Shown here piece after piece: positions 21,627 through 32,696 of a DNA stretch of 64,000 bases. Below the pieces are notes generated by a model that was not told the DNA's origin, ran no database searches, and worked only from the letters and a program-made list of their open reading frames with translations. The first letter of the stretch is position 1; the number at the start of each line of letters is the position of its first letter. Made by a program: the position numbers and the translations under genes. Source of the stretch: Rhodocyclaceae bacterium (lineage in GTDB: Bacteria; Pseudomonadota; Gammaproteobacteria; Burkholderiales; Rhodocyclaceae); contig JAUXOM010000036.1 of the NCBI GenBank assembly GCA_030682175.1, positions 1 through 64,000 of the forward strand. Reading direction: 5' to 3'.

Positions 21627-23711
21627 TTACTCTGCATCGATCTCGATTTCTTTCATGCTCAACCTAACCCTGCCCTGACGGTCAATTTCCAGCACTTTGA
21701 CTTTAACGATATCGCCTTCATTCAGTTTGTCGCTGACTTTATCCACGCGTTCGTCTGAAATTTGCGAGATATGAACCAAGCCGTCTTTGCCGGGCAATAT
21801 GGTTACGAAAGCACCGAAATCCATTAAGCGCACGACTTTGCCTTCGTAGACTTTGCCGACTTCAACTTCAGCGGTAATTTCTTCGATCAAACGGCGCGCT
21901 TCTTCACCAGCGGCTTTATCAACGGATGCCACTTTAACCACACCGTCATCGGTCAAATCAACACTGGCGCCGGTTTGTTCGGTGATGCTACGGATGGTTG
22001 CGCCGCCTTTGCCGATCACTTCGCGGATTTTTGCAGGATCAATTTTGAACGTGATAATACGCGGTGCGAAATCGGACATTTCTTCACGGGTGGAAGACAA
22101 GGCTTTGTTCATTTCACCCAGGATATGCAAACGGCCATGTTTTGCTTGCTCCAACGCTGTCTTCATGATTTCTGCGGTAATGCCATCAATTTTGATGTCC
22201 ATTTGCAGCGCGGTGATGCCGTCTACGGAACCTGCGACTTTAAAGTCCATGTCGCCCAGATGATCTTCATCACCCATGATGTCGGACAAGACTGCAAAGT
22301 TATCGCCTTCTTTAATCAGGCCCATTGCGATACCCGCAACCGGTGATTTGATCGGCACACCGGCATCCATTAACGCCAAACTGCTGCCGCAAACTGATGC
22401 CATTGAGCTTGAGCCGTTGGATTCGGTCACTTCAGACACGACGCGCAGGGTGTAGGGAAATTCTTCCATGTTCGGCAACACGGCGGCAACGCCACGTTTC
22501 GCCAAACGGCCATGACCGATTTCGCGGCGTTTTGGCGAGCCGACAAAGCCGGTTTCGCCGACGCTGTACGGAGGAAAATTGTAATGCAGCATAAACGGTT
22601 CTTTGTACTCACCGGCCAATGCGTCGATGATTTGCGCATCGCGTTGTGTGCCTAATGTTGCGATAACCAGTGCTTGAGTTTCGCCACGGGTAAATAATGC
22701 CGAACCGTGAGTTCTGGGCAATACGCCGGTTCTGACCGTAATCGGTCTGATTTTGTCTAAGGCACGTCCGTCTATGCGTTTGCTTTCGTTCAAAATTGCG
22801 TTACGAACGATGCGGTATTCCAAGTGCTCAATAATGCCGCGAATGTCACTTTCGGCATATTCGGCATCGGCCATCAGTTTTTCAACAGCGGCATTTCTGA
22901 TGTCTTTCAACTGCTCTTGTCTGACCAGTTTTTCCGCGACTTGATAAGCGGCTTTTATACCGGCTTCAACTTCGTCAGTGACGCGTTTTTTAAGTTCGGC
23001 ATTCACTTCAGGAGCAACCCACTCAACAACGCCTGCGCCGGCAGCAGCGGCAAATTCGTTAATGGCGCTGATGGCAACCTGCATTTGCTCATGACCGAAT
23101 AAAACCGCGCCCAGCATCACTTCTTCCGACAGGTTGTCGGCTTCCGATTCGACCATTAATACCGCATGGGCGGTTCCGGCAACGACCAATTCCAGCTGCG
23201 ATTCTTTCAAGGCAGCAGGGCTTGGGTTTAATAAATAGGCACCGTCTTTATAACCGACTGTGGCTGCACCTACGGGGCCGTTAAAAGGCAGGCCTGAAAC
23301 TGCCAAGGCAGCGGAGGCGCCCAATAAGGCGGGAATTTCGGGATCAACTTCAGGATTGAGCGATACAACGGTGGCAATGATCTGAACTTCGTTGGTGTAG
23401 CCCTCAGGGAACAGAGGACGGATAGGTCGGTCAATCAAGCGTGAGGTTAAGGTTTCTTTTTCACTGGGACGCCCTTCCCGCTTAAAAAAGCCGCCCGGTA
23501 TTTTACCGGCTGCGTAGGCTTTTTCCTGATAGTTCACAGTCAACGGGAAAAAGTCGCCGCCGCTGGCCTGTTTTTTACCGACGACGGTAACTAACAGTGT
23601 CGTACCCTCTACATCGATCATAACTGCGCCATCGGCCTGGCGGGCTATTTCACCGGTTTCTAATTTAACGAGTCGATCGCCGTACTGAAATTCTTTCCTG
23701 ATAGGATTCAC
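21627..23711 (-). CDS. pnp: Polyribonucleotide nucleotidyltransferase
   Basis: The 694-residue PNPase degrades RNA 3' to 5' by phosphorolysis. It contains two RNase PH-like domains with the helical linker between them, and the catalytic segment [10 protein letters not shown] lies near its usual place before the KH domain. The KH domain carries [16 protein letters not shown] (about residues 565-580). The S1 domain at the C-terminus has [20 protein letters not shown]. The length is normal for a gammaproteobacterium. It lies downstream of rpsO, the conserved order, with a terminator hairpin between them. Confidence 0.98.
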   Translation of the reverse strand: MNPIRKEFQYGDRLVKLETGEIARQADGAVMIDVEGTTLLVTVVGKKQASGGDFFPLTVNYQEKAYAAGKIPGGFFKREGRPSEKETLTSRLIDRPIRPLFPEGYTNEVQIIATVVSLNPEVDPEIPALLGASAALAVSGLPFNGPVGAATVGYKDGAYLLNPSPAALKESQLELVVAGTAHAVLMVESEADNLSEEVMLGAVLFGHEQMQVAISAINEFAAAAGAGVVEWVAPEVNAELKKRVTDEVEAGIKAAYQVAEKLVRQEQLKDIRNAAVEKLMADAEYAESDIRGIIEHLEYRIVRNAILNESKRIDGRALDKIRPITVRTGVLPRTHGSALFTRGETQALVIATLGTQRDAQIIDALAGEYKEPFMLHYNFPPYSVGETGFVGSPKRREIGHGRLAKRGVAAVLPNMEEFPYTLRVVSEVTESNGSSSMASVCGSSLALMDAGVPIKSPVAGIAMGLIKEGDNFAVLSDIMGDEDHLGDMDFKVAGSVDGITALQMDIKIDGITAEIMKTALEQAKHGRLHILGEMNKALSSTREEMSDFAPRIITFKIDPAKIREVIGKGGATIRSITEQTGASVDLTDDGVVKVASVDKAAGEEARRLIEEITAEVEVGKVYEGKVVRLMDFGAFVTILPGKDGLVHISQISDERVDKVSDKLNEGDIVKVKVLEIDRQGRVRLSMKEIEIDAE

Positions 23712-23783
23712 TATAAGGTTCCTTTGCGAGGTGGGTTATGGAGTGAGTGCCGGGCTACGCTATTACTAACCCGGCTTGCAACA

Positions 23784-23813
23784 AAAACGGCACTGTGAAG
23801 GTGCCGTTTTTTT
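23784..23813. terminator. Hairpin terminator between rpsO and pnp
   Basis: AAACGGCAC/GTGCCGTTT with a TGTGAAG loop and T/A runs on both sides follows rpsO. In many bacteria this is a partial terminator that lets some transcription reach pnp. Confidence 0.85.
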
Positions 23814-23819
23814 AGTCTG

Positions 23820-24089
23820 TTACTTACGTAAACCGAGACGTTCAATCAATGTACGATAACGGTTGCTGTCTTTGTTTTTCAGATAATCGAGCAATTTACG
23901 ACGCTGATTAACCATGCGCAACAGTCCGCGACGTGAATGATTGTCTTTTTTGTGTGCTGCAAAATGCGGCGTTAAATGCGTGATATGTGCTGTCAATAAA
24001 GCAACTTGCACTTCAGGTGAGCCGGTATCGGTTTCTGACTGGCGGTACGCTTCGACAACCGCTTTTTTTTGTTCTGCAGTAAATGGCAT
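23820..24089 (-). CDS. rpsO: Small ribosomal subunit protein uS15
   Basis: The 89-residue uS15 binds 16S rRNA at the central domain junction. It begins [20 protein letters not shown] and contains [20 protein letters not shown], the conserved core. The length is standard. It lies between truB and pnp in the usual order. Confidence 0.98.
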   Translation of the reverse strand: MPFTAEQKKAVVEAYRQSETDTGSPEVQVALLTAHITHLTPHFAAHKKDNHSRRGLLRMVNQRRKLLDYLKNKDSNRYRTLIERLGLRK

Positions 24090-24127
24090 TTGTAATCCCT
24101 ATTTTAATAGATTAAAAATTAAAAAAT

Positions 24128-24150
24128 AAAGCCGCCATAATGGGCGGCTC
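24128..24150 (-). terminator. Rho-independent terminator after truB
   Basis: On the - strand AGCCGCC CATTAT GGCGGCT is followed by a T-rich tract (24115-24128). It separates the rimP-truB operon from rpsO, which probably has its own promoter in 24090-24127. Confidence 0.8.
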
Positions 24151-24217
24151 CTTAAGTACACTGAGTCCACGATAGGGTGTAGAAACAGGTGTATTTTTTT
24201 CATCCGAGCTTTTCAGC

Positions 24218-25138
24218 TCAGATGCTTTCATTGCTCATATTGAACAACTTTTTCGGCGCTAGTTTACCATCCAAAGCCATTTCCCCCAAGCCTAAAAACA
24301 TCTCAGCACGGTACATCCGCACCGTGCCGATAATGGCATTGGGCAATGACGAAAGCTCGACAGACTGGCCGTAGTTGATGGAGACTGCCTGTTCATCCGA
24401 TAAATGCACAGACGGCAGGTGCTCAAGCGGTTTATCGACATTAATTAGGCAAGCCTGCAAACTTTGCTGATCCATAGCCGTTAATTGCTCGATGGTTCTG
24501 GCATCGTTTATATTGAATTGGCCGGCTTCAAGCCTGCGCAACTCTTTTACCGTGCCGCCGCAGCCCAAATCATGGCCAATATCTTCAGCCAAGGAGCGGA
24601 TATAGGTGCCTTTTGAGCAAAACACGTCCAGCGTCAACTGATCTTTAGCAAAATCCAGCAGCTTCAAGTCAAAGATGGTGATATGCCGGGCTTTACGCTC
24701 GACAGTAATGCCTTCTCGCGCCAGTTCATAGAGCTTTTTACCGTTAAGTTTTAACGCCGAATACATCGGCGGGACTTGGTCGATTTCGCCGGTAAATTTT
24801 TTCAGACAGACCAGAATATCGTCAATCGATAGTTCAGGCACCGGCTTGGTTTCTATCACCGTGCCTTCGGCGTCGCCGGTATCGGTCATCACGCCAAGCT
24901 GGACAACCACCTGATAACGTTTGTTGTCATCAAGCATCAGCGCCGACACCTTGGTCGCTTCGCCAAAACAAAGCGGCAGCAAGCCGGTAGCTAAAGGATC
25001 AAGGCTGCCGGTATGCCCCGCTTTATTGGCATTAAACAAGCGCCTAACTTCCTGCAAGGCTTTGTTTGACGAGACGCCCAAACGTTTATCAAGCAGCACG
25101 ATGCCGTGAATATTGAGTCCTGACTTGCGTTTACTCAT
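24218..25138 (-). CDS. truB: tRNA pseudouridine(55) synthase TruB
   Basis: The 306-residue enzyme makes pseudouridine 55 in the T loop of tRNAs. The catalytic Asp is in AGHTGSLDPLATGLLP (about D48). IHGIVLLDKRLGVSSNKALQ is the family N-terminus and GTYIRSLAEDIGHDLGCGGT the conserved RNA-binding region. It follows rbfA by six bases. A small hairpin (CATC-GAGC) lies at its stop. Confidence 0.97.
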   Translation of the reverse strand: MSKRKSGLNIHGIVLLDKRLGVSSNKALQEVRRLFNANKAGHTGSLDPLATGLLPLCFGEATKVSALMLDDNKRYQVVVQLGVMTDTGDAEGTVIETKPVPELSIDDILVCLKKFTGEIDQVPPMYSALKLNGKKLYELAREGITVERKARHITIFDLKLLDFAKDQLTLDVFCSKGTYIRSLAEDIGHDLGCGGTVKELRRLEAGQFNINDARTIEQLTAMDQQSLQACLINVDKPLEHLPSVHLSDEQAVSINYGQSVELSSLPNAIIGTVRMYRAEMFLGLGEMALDGKLAPKKLFNMSNESI

Positions 25139-25144
25139 GCCGGA

Positions 25145-25534
25145 CTAATCTTCGCCTGACTCACTCTGAATGGAATCGGCAGGCTTTTTATCCAGATCAC
25201 TCAACAGCTCGGCAACCCGCATACCGGTATCAAAGGAATCGTCGTAATAAAAACGCAAATCCGAGATATGCCGCAAACGCATTCGCTTGGCGAGTTGATG
25301 CCGGATCACCGGCGACATTTCGTTCAGCAATTTAACGTTAGCTTTCTTGCCTTGTTCATCAACATTCAACACGGTGACGTAAATTTTGGCAACCGCCAAG
25401 TCTTTCGTGACCACCACTTCATTGATAGTAATAAAGCCTAACCGGGAATCATTAATATCGCGTTGCAGAATCATTGAAAGCTCTTTTTGCATCTGCGATG
25501 AAACCCGGGCATTGCGGCCAAATTCTCTTGCCAT
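25145..25534 (-). CDS. rbfA: Ribosome-binding factor A
   Basis: The 129-residue protein binds the maturing 30S subunit and helps process the 5' end of 16S rRNA. It begins MAREFGRNARVSSQMQKELS and includes the KH-like core VTKDLAVAKIYVTVLN and HISDLRFYYDDSFD. It lies between infB and truB with short gaps of 5-6 bases. Confidence 0.97.
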   Translation of the reverse strand: MAREFGRNARVSSQMQKELSMILQRDINDSRLGFITINEVVVTKDLAVAKIYVTVLNVDEQGKKANVKLLNEMSPVIRHQLAKRMRLRHISDLRFYYDDSFDTGMRVAELLSDLDKKPADSIQSESGED

Positions 25535-25539
25535 AAGAT

Positions 25540-28152
25540 TTACAGTTCCCGTTTAACTTCGATGCGTTCAAACACTTCGATTTGATCGCCGGGTTGGACA
25601 TCGTTGTAATTTTTTACGCCGATGCCGCATTCCATGCCCATTTTGACTTCAGCCGCATCGTCTTTGAAACGGCGCAAAGATTCCAACTGCCCTTCATAAA
25701 TCACCACGTTATTACGCAGAACCCGTATCGGCAGATTTCTCTTGACGAAACCATCAACCACCATACAACCGGCAATCGCACCGAATTTTGGCGACTTGAA
25801 GACATCGCGCACTTCGGCAAGACCGACAATTTGTTCCTTGATTTCCGGCGCCAACATACCGCTGATGGCTTTTTTAACCTCATCAATCGCTTCATAAATG
25901 ATGCTGTAGTAATGCAGGTCGATGCCCTTTTCTTCAATCAGTTTACGTGCCGTGGCATCGGCGCGGACATTAAAGCCCATCAAAATTGCACCTGAAGCCA
26001 AAGCCAAATTGGCATCGCCTTCGTTAATGCCGCCGACACCACCGAACACGACTTTTACTTCGACTTCATCATTCGACAAGCCGACCAAAGAACTGCGCAA
26101 GGCTTCCAAACTGCCCTGAACATCGGTTTTTAACACCAGATTGACGCTGGCAATTTCACCGGTCGCCATTCTGGAGAAAACTTCATCCAACTTGGAGGCT
26201 TGTTGTACCGCATGGCGGGACAGTTTTTTGCGGTCTTCACGATGCTTGGCCAAATCTTTGGCGATACGTTCGTTTTGCACCACCAGGAATTCATCACCGG
26301 CGTTCGGCGTTCCCGAAAGCCCCAGAATTTCGACAGGCGCACAAGGCCCGGCTGATTTGATGGCAACACCATTCTCGTTGAACATGGCGCGAACCCGGCC
26401 GTATTCATGGCCGCACAGCACCATTTGGCCGCTTTCCAACGTCCCTTTTTGGATCAATACGGTAGCAACAACACCGCGGCCTTTATCCAGCCTCGACTCA
26501 ATCACAATACCCGATGCAGCACCTTCGACCGGGGCTTTCAATTCCAGAATTTCGGTTTGCACAATCAAGGCTTCAATCAAATCATCAATACCTTCGCCGG
26601 TTTTTGCTGAAATTTTCAGGAACTGCACATCGCCGCCCCACTCTTCCGCAATCACATCGATATTGGCCAGCTCCTGCATGACTTTGTCAGGATTGGCATC
26701 GGGCTTATCAATCTTGTTCATCGCCACAATAATCGGCACATTAGCCGCCTTGGCATGTTCGACCGCTTCCTTAGTTTGCGGCATCACACCGTCATCGGCT
26801 GCAACCACAACAATGACCACGTCGGTGACATCAGCACCGCGAGCACGCATCGCAGTAAAGGCAGCATGGCCCGGCGTGTCTAAAAAGGTGACCGAACCGT
26901 GGTCGGTTATTACCTGATAAGCACCGATATGCTGGGTGATACCGCCCGCTTCACCGGCAGCAACACGGGTTTTACGGATATAATCGAGCAGCGAGGTTTT
27001 ACCGTGATCGACATGGCCCATGATGGTGACAATCGGCGCCCGCGGCAGCTCCACTCGATTATCTTCATCTTGCGCCTCGGACAACATTTCCTGCTCAAGA
27101 TCGTCATCACTCTGCATAATCGCTTTATGGCCCATTTCCTCCACCAGAATGACCGCTGTTTCCTGGTCTATGCTTTGATTGATGGTTGCCATAATACCCA
27201 GCTTCATCAGATGCTTGATAACCATCGCGGCTTTAACGCTCATCTTTTGCGCAAGATCGGAGACGATAATCATTTCCGGTATCGCAACCTCTTTGACAAT
27301 AGGCTCAACCGGCATTTCAAACTGATGCTTGCCTTCAGCTTTAATGCTGACACGTTCGGTTTTTTTGCTGCCTTTTTTCTTCGGCTTTTTACTGTCCCTA
27401 CCGCCCGCACCGGAGCGCGTGCCTTCTTCCTGTTTTTTTCTATGCAGAACCTCTTGTTTAGCAGAGGCCTGCTGCCTGACCTTATCCGCATTTCTCTTGA
27501 TCGACTCTTCAAGACGCTGTTCTTTTTCCCGCTGTTTTTTTCTGGCTTCCGTTGCCGCCGCCTCTTCTTTCCGCTCTTCCGTAACCGACACTAAATCAAC
27601 GGCGCTTATTTCCGGCGCGACAGGCGCTTGAGTTTCTTCAGTTTCAACCACCGCTGCAACTGTCGGCTCAAGTACAGGCTGTTCTTGCTGCTCCAAAATG
27701 ACTTCTGTTATCGGCTCCCCAACAGGAACAATAACCTCAGCCTCGACATCAACAGCAGGAATAGTTTCAACCGGCAAGACCACTTGTTCTTTAAGCGCCT
27801 GCCCCGTATTCTTATGCTCATCGGAATCCGCGACTTCACTACGCTTGATATACGTTTTCTGCTTACGGACTTCAACACTGATCGTTTTGGTAGTGGTGCC
27901 AGGCACACTGGCCTGCTTAAGTTCACTGACCGTCCTACGCTTTAACGTCACCCGCTTCAAAGAAACTTCTGCCGCACCCTCCTCTTTGCCATGGCGCTTA
28001 CGCAAATGCGCAAGCAACTGCATTTTTTCATCCTCATTGATCACATCATCAGGCGTAGTCGCAGATAACCCCGCTTCTTTCAGCTGCTCCAATAAACGTT
28101 CCAGAGGTATTTTGACCACCTCCGCTAATTGCCGTACCGTTTTATTACTCAT
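25540..28152 (-). CDS. infB: Translation initiation factor IF-2
   Basis: The 870-residue GTPase brings initiator tRNA to the 30S subunit. The N-terminus has the IF2N domain ([20 protein letters not shown]). A long charged, variable region follows, about 90-300, with runs of Glu, Gln and Lys. The G domain has G1 [10 protein letters not shown]3 DTPGH and G4 NKID. Domains II, III and the fMet-tRNA-binding domain IV complete it, with [18 protein letters not shown] near the end. It is 12 bases after nusA. Confidence 0.98.
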   Translation of the reverse strand: MSNKTVRQLAEVVKIPLERLLEQLKEAGLSATTPDDVINEDEKMQLLAHLRKRHGKEEGAAEVSLKRVTLKRRTVSELKQASVPGTTTKTISVEVRKQKTYIKRSEVADSDEHKNTGQALKEQVVLPVETIPAVDVEAEVIVPVGEPITEVILEQQEQPVLEPTVAAVVETEETQAPVAPEISAVDLVSVTEERKEEAAATEARKKQREKEQRLEESIKRNADKVRQQASAKQEVLHRKKQEEGTRSGAGGRDSKKPKKKGSKKTERVSIKAEGKHQFEMPVEPIVKEVAIPEMIIVSDLAQKMSVKAAMVIKHLMKLGIMATINQSIDQETAVILVEEMGHKAIMQSDDDLEQEMLSEAQDEDNRVELPRAPIVTIMGHVDHGKTSLLDYIRKTRVAAGEAGGITQHIGAYQVITDHGSVTFLDTPGHAAFTAMRARGADVTDVVIVVVAADDGVMPQTKEAVEHAKAANVPIIVAMNKIDKPDANPDKVMQELANIDVIAEEWGGDVQFLKISAKTGEGIDDLIEALIVQTEILELKAPVEGAASGIVIESRLDKGRGVVATVLIQKGTLESGQMVLCGHEYGRVRAMFNENGVAIKSAGPCAPVEILGLSGTPNAGDEFLVVQNERIAKDLAKHREDRKKLSRHAVQQASKLDEVFSRMATGEIASVNLVLKTDVQGSLEALRSSLVGLSNDEVEVKVVFGGVGGINEGDANLALASGAILMGFNVRADATARKLIEEKGIDLHYYSIIYEAIDEVKKAISGMLAPEIKEQIVGLAEVRDVFKSPKFGAIAGCMVVDGFVKRNLPIRVLRNNVVIYEGQLESLRRFKDDAAEVKMGMECGIGVKNYNDVQPGDQIEVFERIEVKREL

Positions 28153-28164
28153 TTTTCATACCCC

Positions 28165-29682
28165 TTACCTACTCGCCTGTTCCTCAGCAAACCAAGGCTC
28201 ACGCGCCTTCATAATCAACTTTGCCGCCCTGTCTTCATTCATGCCCGGAAAATTCAATAAATCATCTATTGCCTGTTCCGCCAAATCATCCATCGTAATA
28301 ATGCCATGACCTGCCAAGCCATAAGCCAAATCCCTGTCCATACCTTCCATTTCCAGCAAATCCTGTGCAGGCTCGGCTGTTTCTATTTTCTCTTCAGCGG
28401 CAATAGCGCTAATCAGCAACGCATCTTTAGCCCGGCTTCTCAAAGTATCCACTAAATCGGCATCAAAGCCTTCAATTTCCAACATTTCGCTGACCGGAAC
28501 ATAGGCAATTTCTTCGACCGTATTAAAACCTTCTTCAACTAGAATCGTGGCAATCTCTTCATCGACGTCCAGCTGGTCAACAAATAACTGCTTGATCTTG
28601 CCAGCCTCAGCCTCACTATTTTGTTCCGCCTTTGACGCGTCAATGACATTCAATTCCCAACCGGTTAACTGGGTAGCAAGACGCACATTTTGACCGCCTC
28701 GGCCGATTGCTTGAGACAAATTGTCTGAACCGACAGCCAGATCCATACTGTGTTTGTCTTCGTCGATAACGATAGACTGAATTTCAGCAGGCGACATTGC
28801 ATTAATCACGAACTGAGCTTCACTTTGATTCCACAGGATAATATCGACACGCTCGCCGGCCAGTTCGTTAGAAACCGACTGCACTCTCGACCCTCTCATG
28901 CCGACACAAGCGCCGACTGGATCCAGCCTCGGATCATTGCCTTTAACCGCAATCTTGGCTCTGGAACCCGGATCACGCGCAGCCCCCATAACTTCAATCA
29001 AACCTTCGCCCACTTCCGGCACTTCAAGCCGGAATAGCGCAATCAATAATTCCGGCGCGGTACGGCTAACAAACAATTGCGGGCCGCGCGGCTCTAAACG
29101 CACGTCTTTCAAATAGCCCCGGATTCTGTCGCCGATGCGTATCGCTTCACGGGGAATCATGTCTTCTTTGGCGATATAAGCCTCAACATGGCCGCCCAAA
29201 TCCAGATAAACACTGCCTTTTTCGATGCGTTTTACGATGCCGGTAATTAGCTCGCCGACACGGCTCTTATAAGCGTCAACAATTTTCTTGCGTTCTGCTT
29301 CCCTAACCTTGTGAATAATAACCTGTTTAGCGGTCTGTGCTGCAATACGGCCAAAATCGACCGATTCAATTTCTTCCTCAATGACATCGCCGATTTGAGC
29401 ATCCGGATTGTCAAAGCGCGCCACTTCCAACAATATTTGCGTTTCCGGAAACTCAACATCGCCATCAATTTGACTATTCGCATCAACTACGTCCCACACT
29501 CGGTAAGTGACATAATCGCCGGTTTTTCTGTTAATGCAAACACGGGCTTTAATTTGATTCGCGTGGCGTTTGATTGTGGCCGCTTCTAATGCGGACTCAA
29601 TGGCCTGGAAAACAACTTCTTTTTCAATATCCTTTTCATTAGAAAAAACATCCACCACCAACAAAATTTCTTTATTTGCCAC
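28165..29682 (-). CDS. nusA: Transcription termination/antitermination factor NusA
   Basis: The 505-residue protein binds RNA polymerase and modulates pausing and termination. It has the N-terminal RNAP-binding domain ([20 protein letters not shown]), an S1 domain ([19 protein letters not shown]), two KH domains ([19 protein letters not shown], then [19 protein letters not shown]), and two C-terminal acidic helix-hairpin repeats typical of gammaproteobacteria. The start is taken as GTG at 29682, since GGAGGG lies six bases upstream. It overlaps rimP by 11 bases. Confidence 0.97.
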   Translation of the reverse strand: MANKEILLVVDVFSNEKDIEKEVVFQAIESALEAATIKRHANQIKARVCINRKTGDYVTYRVWDVVDANSQIDGDVEFPETQILLEVARFDNPDAQIGDVIEEEIESVDFGRIAAQTAKQVIIHKVREAERKKIVDAYKSRVGELITGIVKRIEKGSVYLDLGGHVEAYIAKEDMIPREAIRIGDRIRGYLKDVRLEPRGPQLFVSRTAPELLIALFRLEVPEVGEGLIEVMGAARDPGSRAKIAVKGNDPRLDPVGACVGMRGSRVQSVSNELAGERVDIILWNQSEAQFVINAMSPAEIQSIVIDEDKHSMDLAVGSDNLSQAIGRGGQNVRLATQLTGWELNVIDASKAEQNSEAEAGKIKQLFVDQLDVDEEIATILVEEGFNTVEEIAYVPVSEMLEIEGFDADLVDTLRSRAKDALLISAIAAEEKIETAEPAQDLLEMEGMDRDLAYGLAGHGIITMDDLAEQAIDDLLNFPGMNEDRAAKLIMKAREPWFAEEQASR

Positions 29683-30172
29683 CGCGCCCTCCTTTTTCAA
29701 TACTTTGATTTAATACACGGGATTCAGGGATCAAGCGCGCCTTGCTCATCGCGCTAAAAGGAACCTCAAAAACCTCATCGCCTTCCTGAAGCGTAATCAC
29801 TTCGCCTTCAACTTTTTCTATCAGGCCGTTAATTTTTCTGCGGCCGTTTATGGCTTTAAATAAATGAATGAACGCCATACTGCCAATGTAACGCTCAAAC
29901 TGACTCACTTTAAAAAAGAGCCTGTCTTCGCCCGGCGAAGAAACTTCCAACTGATAGTTACCTTGAATCGGGTCTTCGACATCCAGAACGCCACTGATTT
30001 GATGACTGACTTTAGAACAGTCCTCAACCAGGATTCCGTTATCACTATCGATGTAGATTCTTAACAGACCATGTTTAGGATGTGGATTATATTCAATGCC
30101 GACGCATTCATAACCTAAACCTTCAACAATTGGCTCAATCAGATTAACCAAATGCTCAGGAGCCTGTTTCAT
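29672..30172 (-). CDS. rimP: Ribosome maturation factor RimP
   Basis: The 166-residue protein helps mature the 30S subunit. [20 protein letters not shown] and [20 protein letters not shown] are the family N-terminal parts, and [20 protein letters not shown] with SSPGEDRLF is the core. A longer frame to 30223 would run through a terminator hairpin (30205-30217), so the ATG at 30172 is used, with GAGG nearby upstream. It is the first protein gene of the operon after tRNA-fMet. Confidence 0.95.
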   Translation of the reverse strand: MKQAPEHLVNLIEPIVEGLGYECVGIEYNPHPKHGLLRIYIDSDNGILVEDCSKVSHQISGVLDVEDPIQGNYQLEVSSPGEDRLFFKVSQFERYIGSMAFIHLFKAINGRRKINGLIEKVEGEVITLQEGDEVFEVPFSAMSKARLIPESRVLNQSIEKGGRGGK

Positions 30173-30195
30173 TTTATCCTCACTTACTTTCGCAC

Positions 30196-30217
30196 AAAAA
30201 AAAAGAGCCGACGGCTC
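30196..30217 (-). terminator. Rho-independent terminator before rimP
   Basis: GAGCCG/CGGCTC forms a tight stem followed by nine T on the - strand. It lies between the initiator tRNA and rimP and may attenuate read-through. Confidence 0.85.
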
Positions 30218-30265
30218 TTCCATTAATAACCAACTGAGAGCTTTTAAATAACCAAAGCCCAGAAA

Positions 30266-30288
30266 ATAAAAAACCCCAAAACGGGGTT
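30266..30288 (-). terminator. Rho-independent terminator after tRNA-fMet
   Basis: AACCCC GTTTT GGGGTT and a run of T on the - strand lie 56 bases downstream of the tRNA. Together with the hairpin at 30196 it makes a double terminator. Confidence 0.85.
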
Positions 30289-30343
30289 CTCTACAACCAA
30301 TCCTTACGTTGCACTAACTCCTGCATCCATGCAGTTTTATATA

Positions 30344-30420
<77 letters not shown>

Positions 30421-30496
30421 ATAAAGCTTGAAATCCTTATTCACTGCCATTTCTGGCATCATCAGCTTCTGGCAAAGCTGCTGTTTGAGGGCCGGT

Positions 30497-30525
30497 ATTC
30501 TAGTCCTGCCCCTCAGGTGCGTCAA
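30497..30525 (-). promoter_or_regulatory. Sigma-70-type promoter for tRNA-fMet and the rimP operon
   Basis: TTGACG, a 17-base spacer and TAGAAT lie on the - strand, followed by GC-rich sequence like a stringent discriminator (CCGGCCC). The distance to the tRNA is about 75 bases. Confidence 0.8.
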
Positions 30526-30578
30526 GACATTAATTTTTTAATACACCCTGAAGGCGGGTGTCATCATGTCAATCAAAC

Positions 30579-30664
30579 TGGTGCCGAAGGCGAGACTTGA
30601 ACTCGCACGACCAATGGCCACTACCCCCTCAAGATAGCGTGTCTACCAATTCCACCACGTCGGC
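30579..30664 (-). tRNA. tRNA-Leu (anticodon GAG), with a mismatched acceptor stem
   Basis: The gene is 86 bases with encoded CCA and a long variable arm (GGCC ATT GGTC). The anticodon loop is TTGAGGG, giving GAG. The acceptor 5' strand is GCCGACG but the 3' strand is CTTCGGC, so position 6-67 is C against U while all other pairs match. Normal versions would pair GCCGACG with CGTCGGC, or GCCGAAG with CTTCGGC. The gene also lies exactly where the window changes from moderate to high GC. It is probably a hybrid of two tRNA-Leu genes. Confidence 0.9.
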
Positions 30665-30696
30665 CAAAGGGCATGCGCCCAATGAGTACTGCTGAT

Positions 30697-31041
30697 TTAC
30701 TGCGGAATGTCACCCGCTTTCGAGCCGTTGCTCTGGCCCGGGACCGGCGCAGCAGGCTGCGTCGTGGTCGCCGGTACCGTTGTGCGATCCAGCACACTGG
30801 TCGGTTTGTGTTGCTGGAGCCCGAAATAGGCCAGGCCCAGACTGGTCAGGAAAAACAGGGTCGCCACGACGGCAGTGCTGCGGCTGAGAAAATTGGCCGA
30901 ACCCGTGGCGCCGAACAGGCTGCCGGACGACCCGCTGCCAAATGCCGCGCCCATGTCCGCCCCCTTGCCGTGCTGCAACAACACCAGCGCGATGACCGTG
31001 ATGGCAACAATAACGTGAAGGACCCAGAACAATGTTTCCAT
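30697..31041 (-). CDS. secG: Protein translocase subunit SecG
   Basis: This 114-residue inner membrane protein is part of SecYEG. Two membrane segments ([20 protein letters not shown] and [17 protein letters not shown]) flank the [20 protein letters not shown] loop, the family signature. The Pro/Thr/Ala-rich tail is common in betaproteobacteria. It lies downstream of tpiA and next to tRNA-Leu, an arrangement shared by both lineages, and is the first high-GC gene in the window. Confidence 0.96.
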   Translation of the reverse strand: METLFWVLHVIVAITVIALVLLQHGKGADMGAAFGSGSSGSLFGATGSANFLSRSTAVVATLFFLTSLGLAYFGLQQHKPTSVLDRTTVPATTTQPAAPVPGQSNGSKAGDIPQ

Positions 31042-31050
31042 ATTTGACTC

Positions 31051-31797
31051 TTACTTGGCTGCTGCCCGGCAAATCGCGGCGAATTCGTCGGCGACCAGTG
31101 AAGCGCCGCCAATCAGGCCGCCATCGATATCGGGCTGAGCCATCAATTCTGCCGCATTCGCGGCTTTTACGCTACCCCCATACTGGATGACAAGCTGGTC
31201 TGCCACGCTTGCATCGAGTGCGGCGACCCTGCCGCGAATGAAGGCATGCACCGCTTGCGCCTGTTCCGGCGAGGCGGTTTTGCCGGTGCCGATCGCCCAT
31301 ACCGGCTCATAGGCGATTACGGCTCCGGCCAGCGAAGCCACCCCTGCCGCGTCAATCACGGCATCGAGCTGACGCGAGACGACCGCTTCGGTCACGCCCG
31401 ACTCGCGCTCGGCCAGCGATTCGCCGACGCACAGAATGGGCGTCAAACCCGCCGCCTGCGCTGCCACGTATTTGCGCGCCACCAGTGCGTCGGATTCGCC
31501 GTACAGGCTGCGCCGCTCGGAATGACCGACGATCACATACGTGCAGCCAAAATCGAGCAGCATGGATGCCGACACTTCGCCGGTGAACGCGCCCTTGGTC
31601 TGCTCGGACACGTTTTGCGCGCCCCAGGCAATCGACGATCCGGTGAGTTCGGCCTGCGCCTGCGCCAGGTACGGAAAAGGCACGCAAACCACGGCCTCGA
31701 TACCGGCCAAGGCAGGCTTGAGTGCGGACAGCAACGCGGCATTTTCGGCCAGGCTGCCATGCATTTTCCAGTTACCGGCTACGAGCTTCTTGCGCAT
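31051..31797 (-). CDS. tpiA: Triosephosphate isomerase
   Basis: The 248-residue enzyme interconverts dihydroxyacetone phosphate and glyceraldehyde 3-phosphate. It has the N-terminal [15 protein letters not shown] with catalytic Lys, the catalytic His in IVGHSERR, the Glu in [14 protein letters not shown], and the phosphate-binding GGSVKAANA. The start at 31797 fits the family; the frame extends further upstream without homology. It is followed by secG nine bases on. Confidence 0.97.
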   Translation of the reverse strand: MRKKLVAGNWKMHGSLAENAALLSALKPALAGIEAVVCVPFPYLAQAQAELTGSSIAWGAQNVSEQTKGAFTGEVSASMLLDFGCTYVIVGHSERRSLYGESDALVARKYVAAQAAGLTPILCVGESLAERESGVTEAVVSRQLDAVIDAAGVASLAGAVIAYEPVWAIGTGKTASPEQAQAVHAFIRGRVAALDASVADQLVIQYGGSVKAANAAELMAQPDIDGGLIGGASLVADEFAAICRAAAK

Positions 31798-31880
31798 GGG
31801 ATTCTGCCAAACAAAAGTGCGCGATGGTAAGCGCAACGCGCCCGGCGGTCAACCGCCCAAACGTCGCGCGCGCCGGGAGA

Positions 31881-32678
31881 TTAGCCGAATCGGCCGGTAA
31901 TGTAGTCTTCGGTCTGCTTTTTGACCGGCTGCATGAAGATCGTGCCGGTTTCGTTGAATTCGATGAGTTCACCCAGGTACATGAAGGCCGTGAAGTCGGA
32001 AACCCGCGCGGCCTGCTGCATGTTGTGCGTGACGATGGCGATGGTGTATTCGCTCTTTAGCTCGTTAATGAGTTCTTCGATCTTGGCAGTAGAAATCGGA
32101 TCTAGCGCCGAGGTCGGCTCGTCCAGCAGCACGATGTCGGGTTTGACCGCGACCGCGCGCGCGATGCACAAGCGCTGTTGCTGGCCGCCAGAAAGCGACA
32201 GGCCGTTCTGCTGCAACTTGTCCTTCACTTCACCCCACAGCGCGGCCTTGTTGAGCGCCCATTCGACGCGATCGTCCATTGCGCTTTTCGACATTCGCTC
32301 ATACAGGCGCACGCCAAAAGCAATGTTTTCATAGATCGTCATGGGAAACGGCGTTGGCTTCTGGAACACCATGCCGATCTTGGCGCGTACAAGGTTTACG
32401 TCCTGGCTCTTGTCGAGCAGATTCTTGCCATGAAAAATAATCTGCCCTTCGGCGCGCTGTCCCGGGTACAGGTCATACATGCGATTGAAGGTGCGCAGCA
32501 AGGTGGATTTTCCGCAACCGGAGGGTCCGATGAAGGCCGTCACTTTCTTGTTGGCGACATCCAGATTGACGTTGTTGAGGCCTTTGAAATCACCGTAAAA
32601 AAAATCCAGATTGCGGACCTGCAGCGCAATATTTTCGTCGGGCGGCATGGCTTGATCGGGCATGGGTTGATTGAACAC
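31881..32678 (-). CDS. pstB: Phosphate import ATP-binding protein PstB
   Basis: The 265-residue ABC ATPase powers PstSCA. Walker [10 protein letters not shown], signature LSGGQQQRL and Walker [13 protein letters not shown] are intact, with the family-specific [17 protein letters not shown]. The N-terminal 15 residues ([15 protein letters not shown]) are poorly conserved. It follows pstA by 18 bases. No phoU follows; tpiA is downstream instead. Confidence 0.97.
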   Translation of the reverse strand: MFNQPMPDQAMPPDENIALQVRNLDFFYGDFKGLNNVNLDVANKKVTAFIGPSGCGKSTLLRTFNRMYDLYPGQRAEGQIIFHGKNLLDKSQDVNLVRAKIGMVFQKPTPFPMTIYENIAFGVRLYERMSKSAMDDRVEWALNKAALWGEVKDKLQQNGLSLSGGQQQRLCIARAVAVKPDIVLLDEPTSALDPISTAKIEELINELKSEYTIAIVTHNMQQAARVSDFTAFMYLGELIEFNETGTIFMQPVKKQTEDYITGRFG

Positions 32679-32696
32679 AGCGTAGCTCCGGAGAAA

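Noticed and set aside
30173-30223. N-terminal extension of RimP
   Set aside because: The extra codons run through a rho-independent terminator and are not part of the family.
30543-30561. ACACCC/GGGTGT hairpin as a terminator for tRNA-Leu
   Set aside because: On the - strand it is followed by A, not T, so it is not a normal terminator there.
30579-30700. Genomic island boundary as the cause of the GC shift
   Set aside because: The right side consists of core genes in conserved order, not island genes, and no integrase or direct repeat of the tRNA end was seen.
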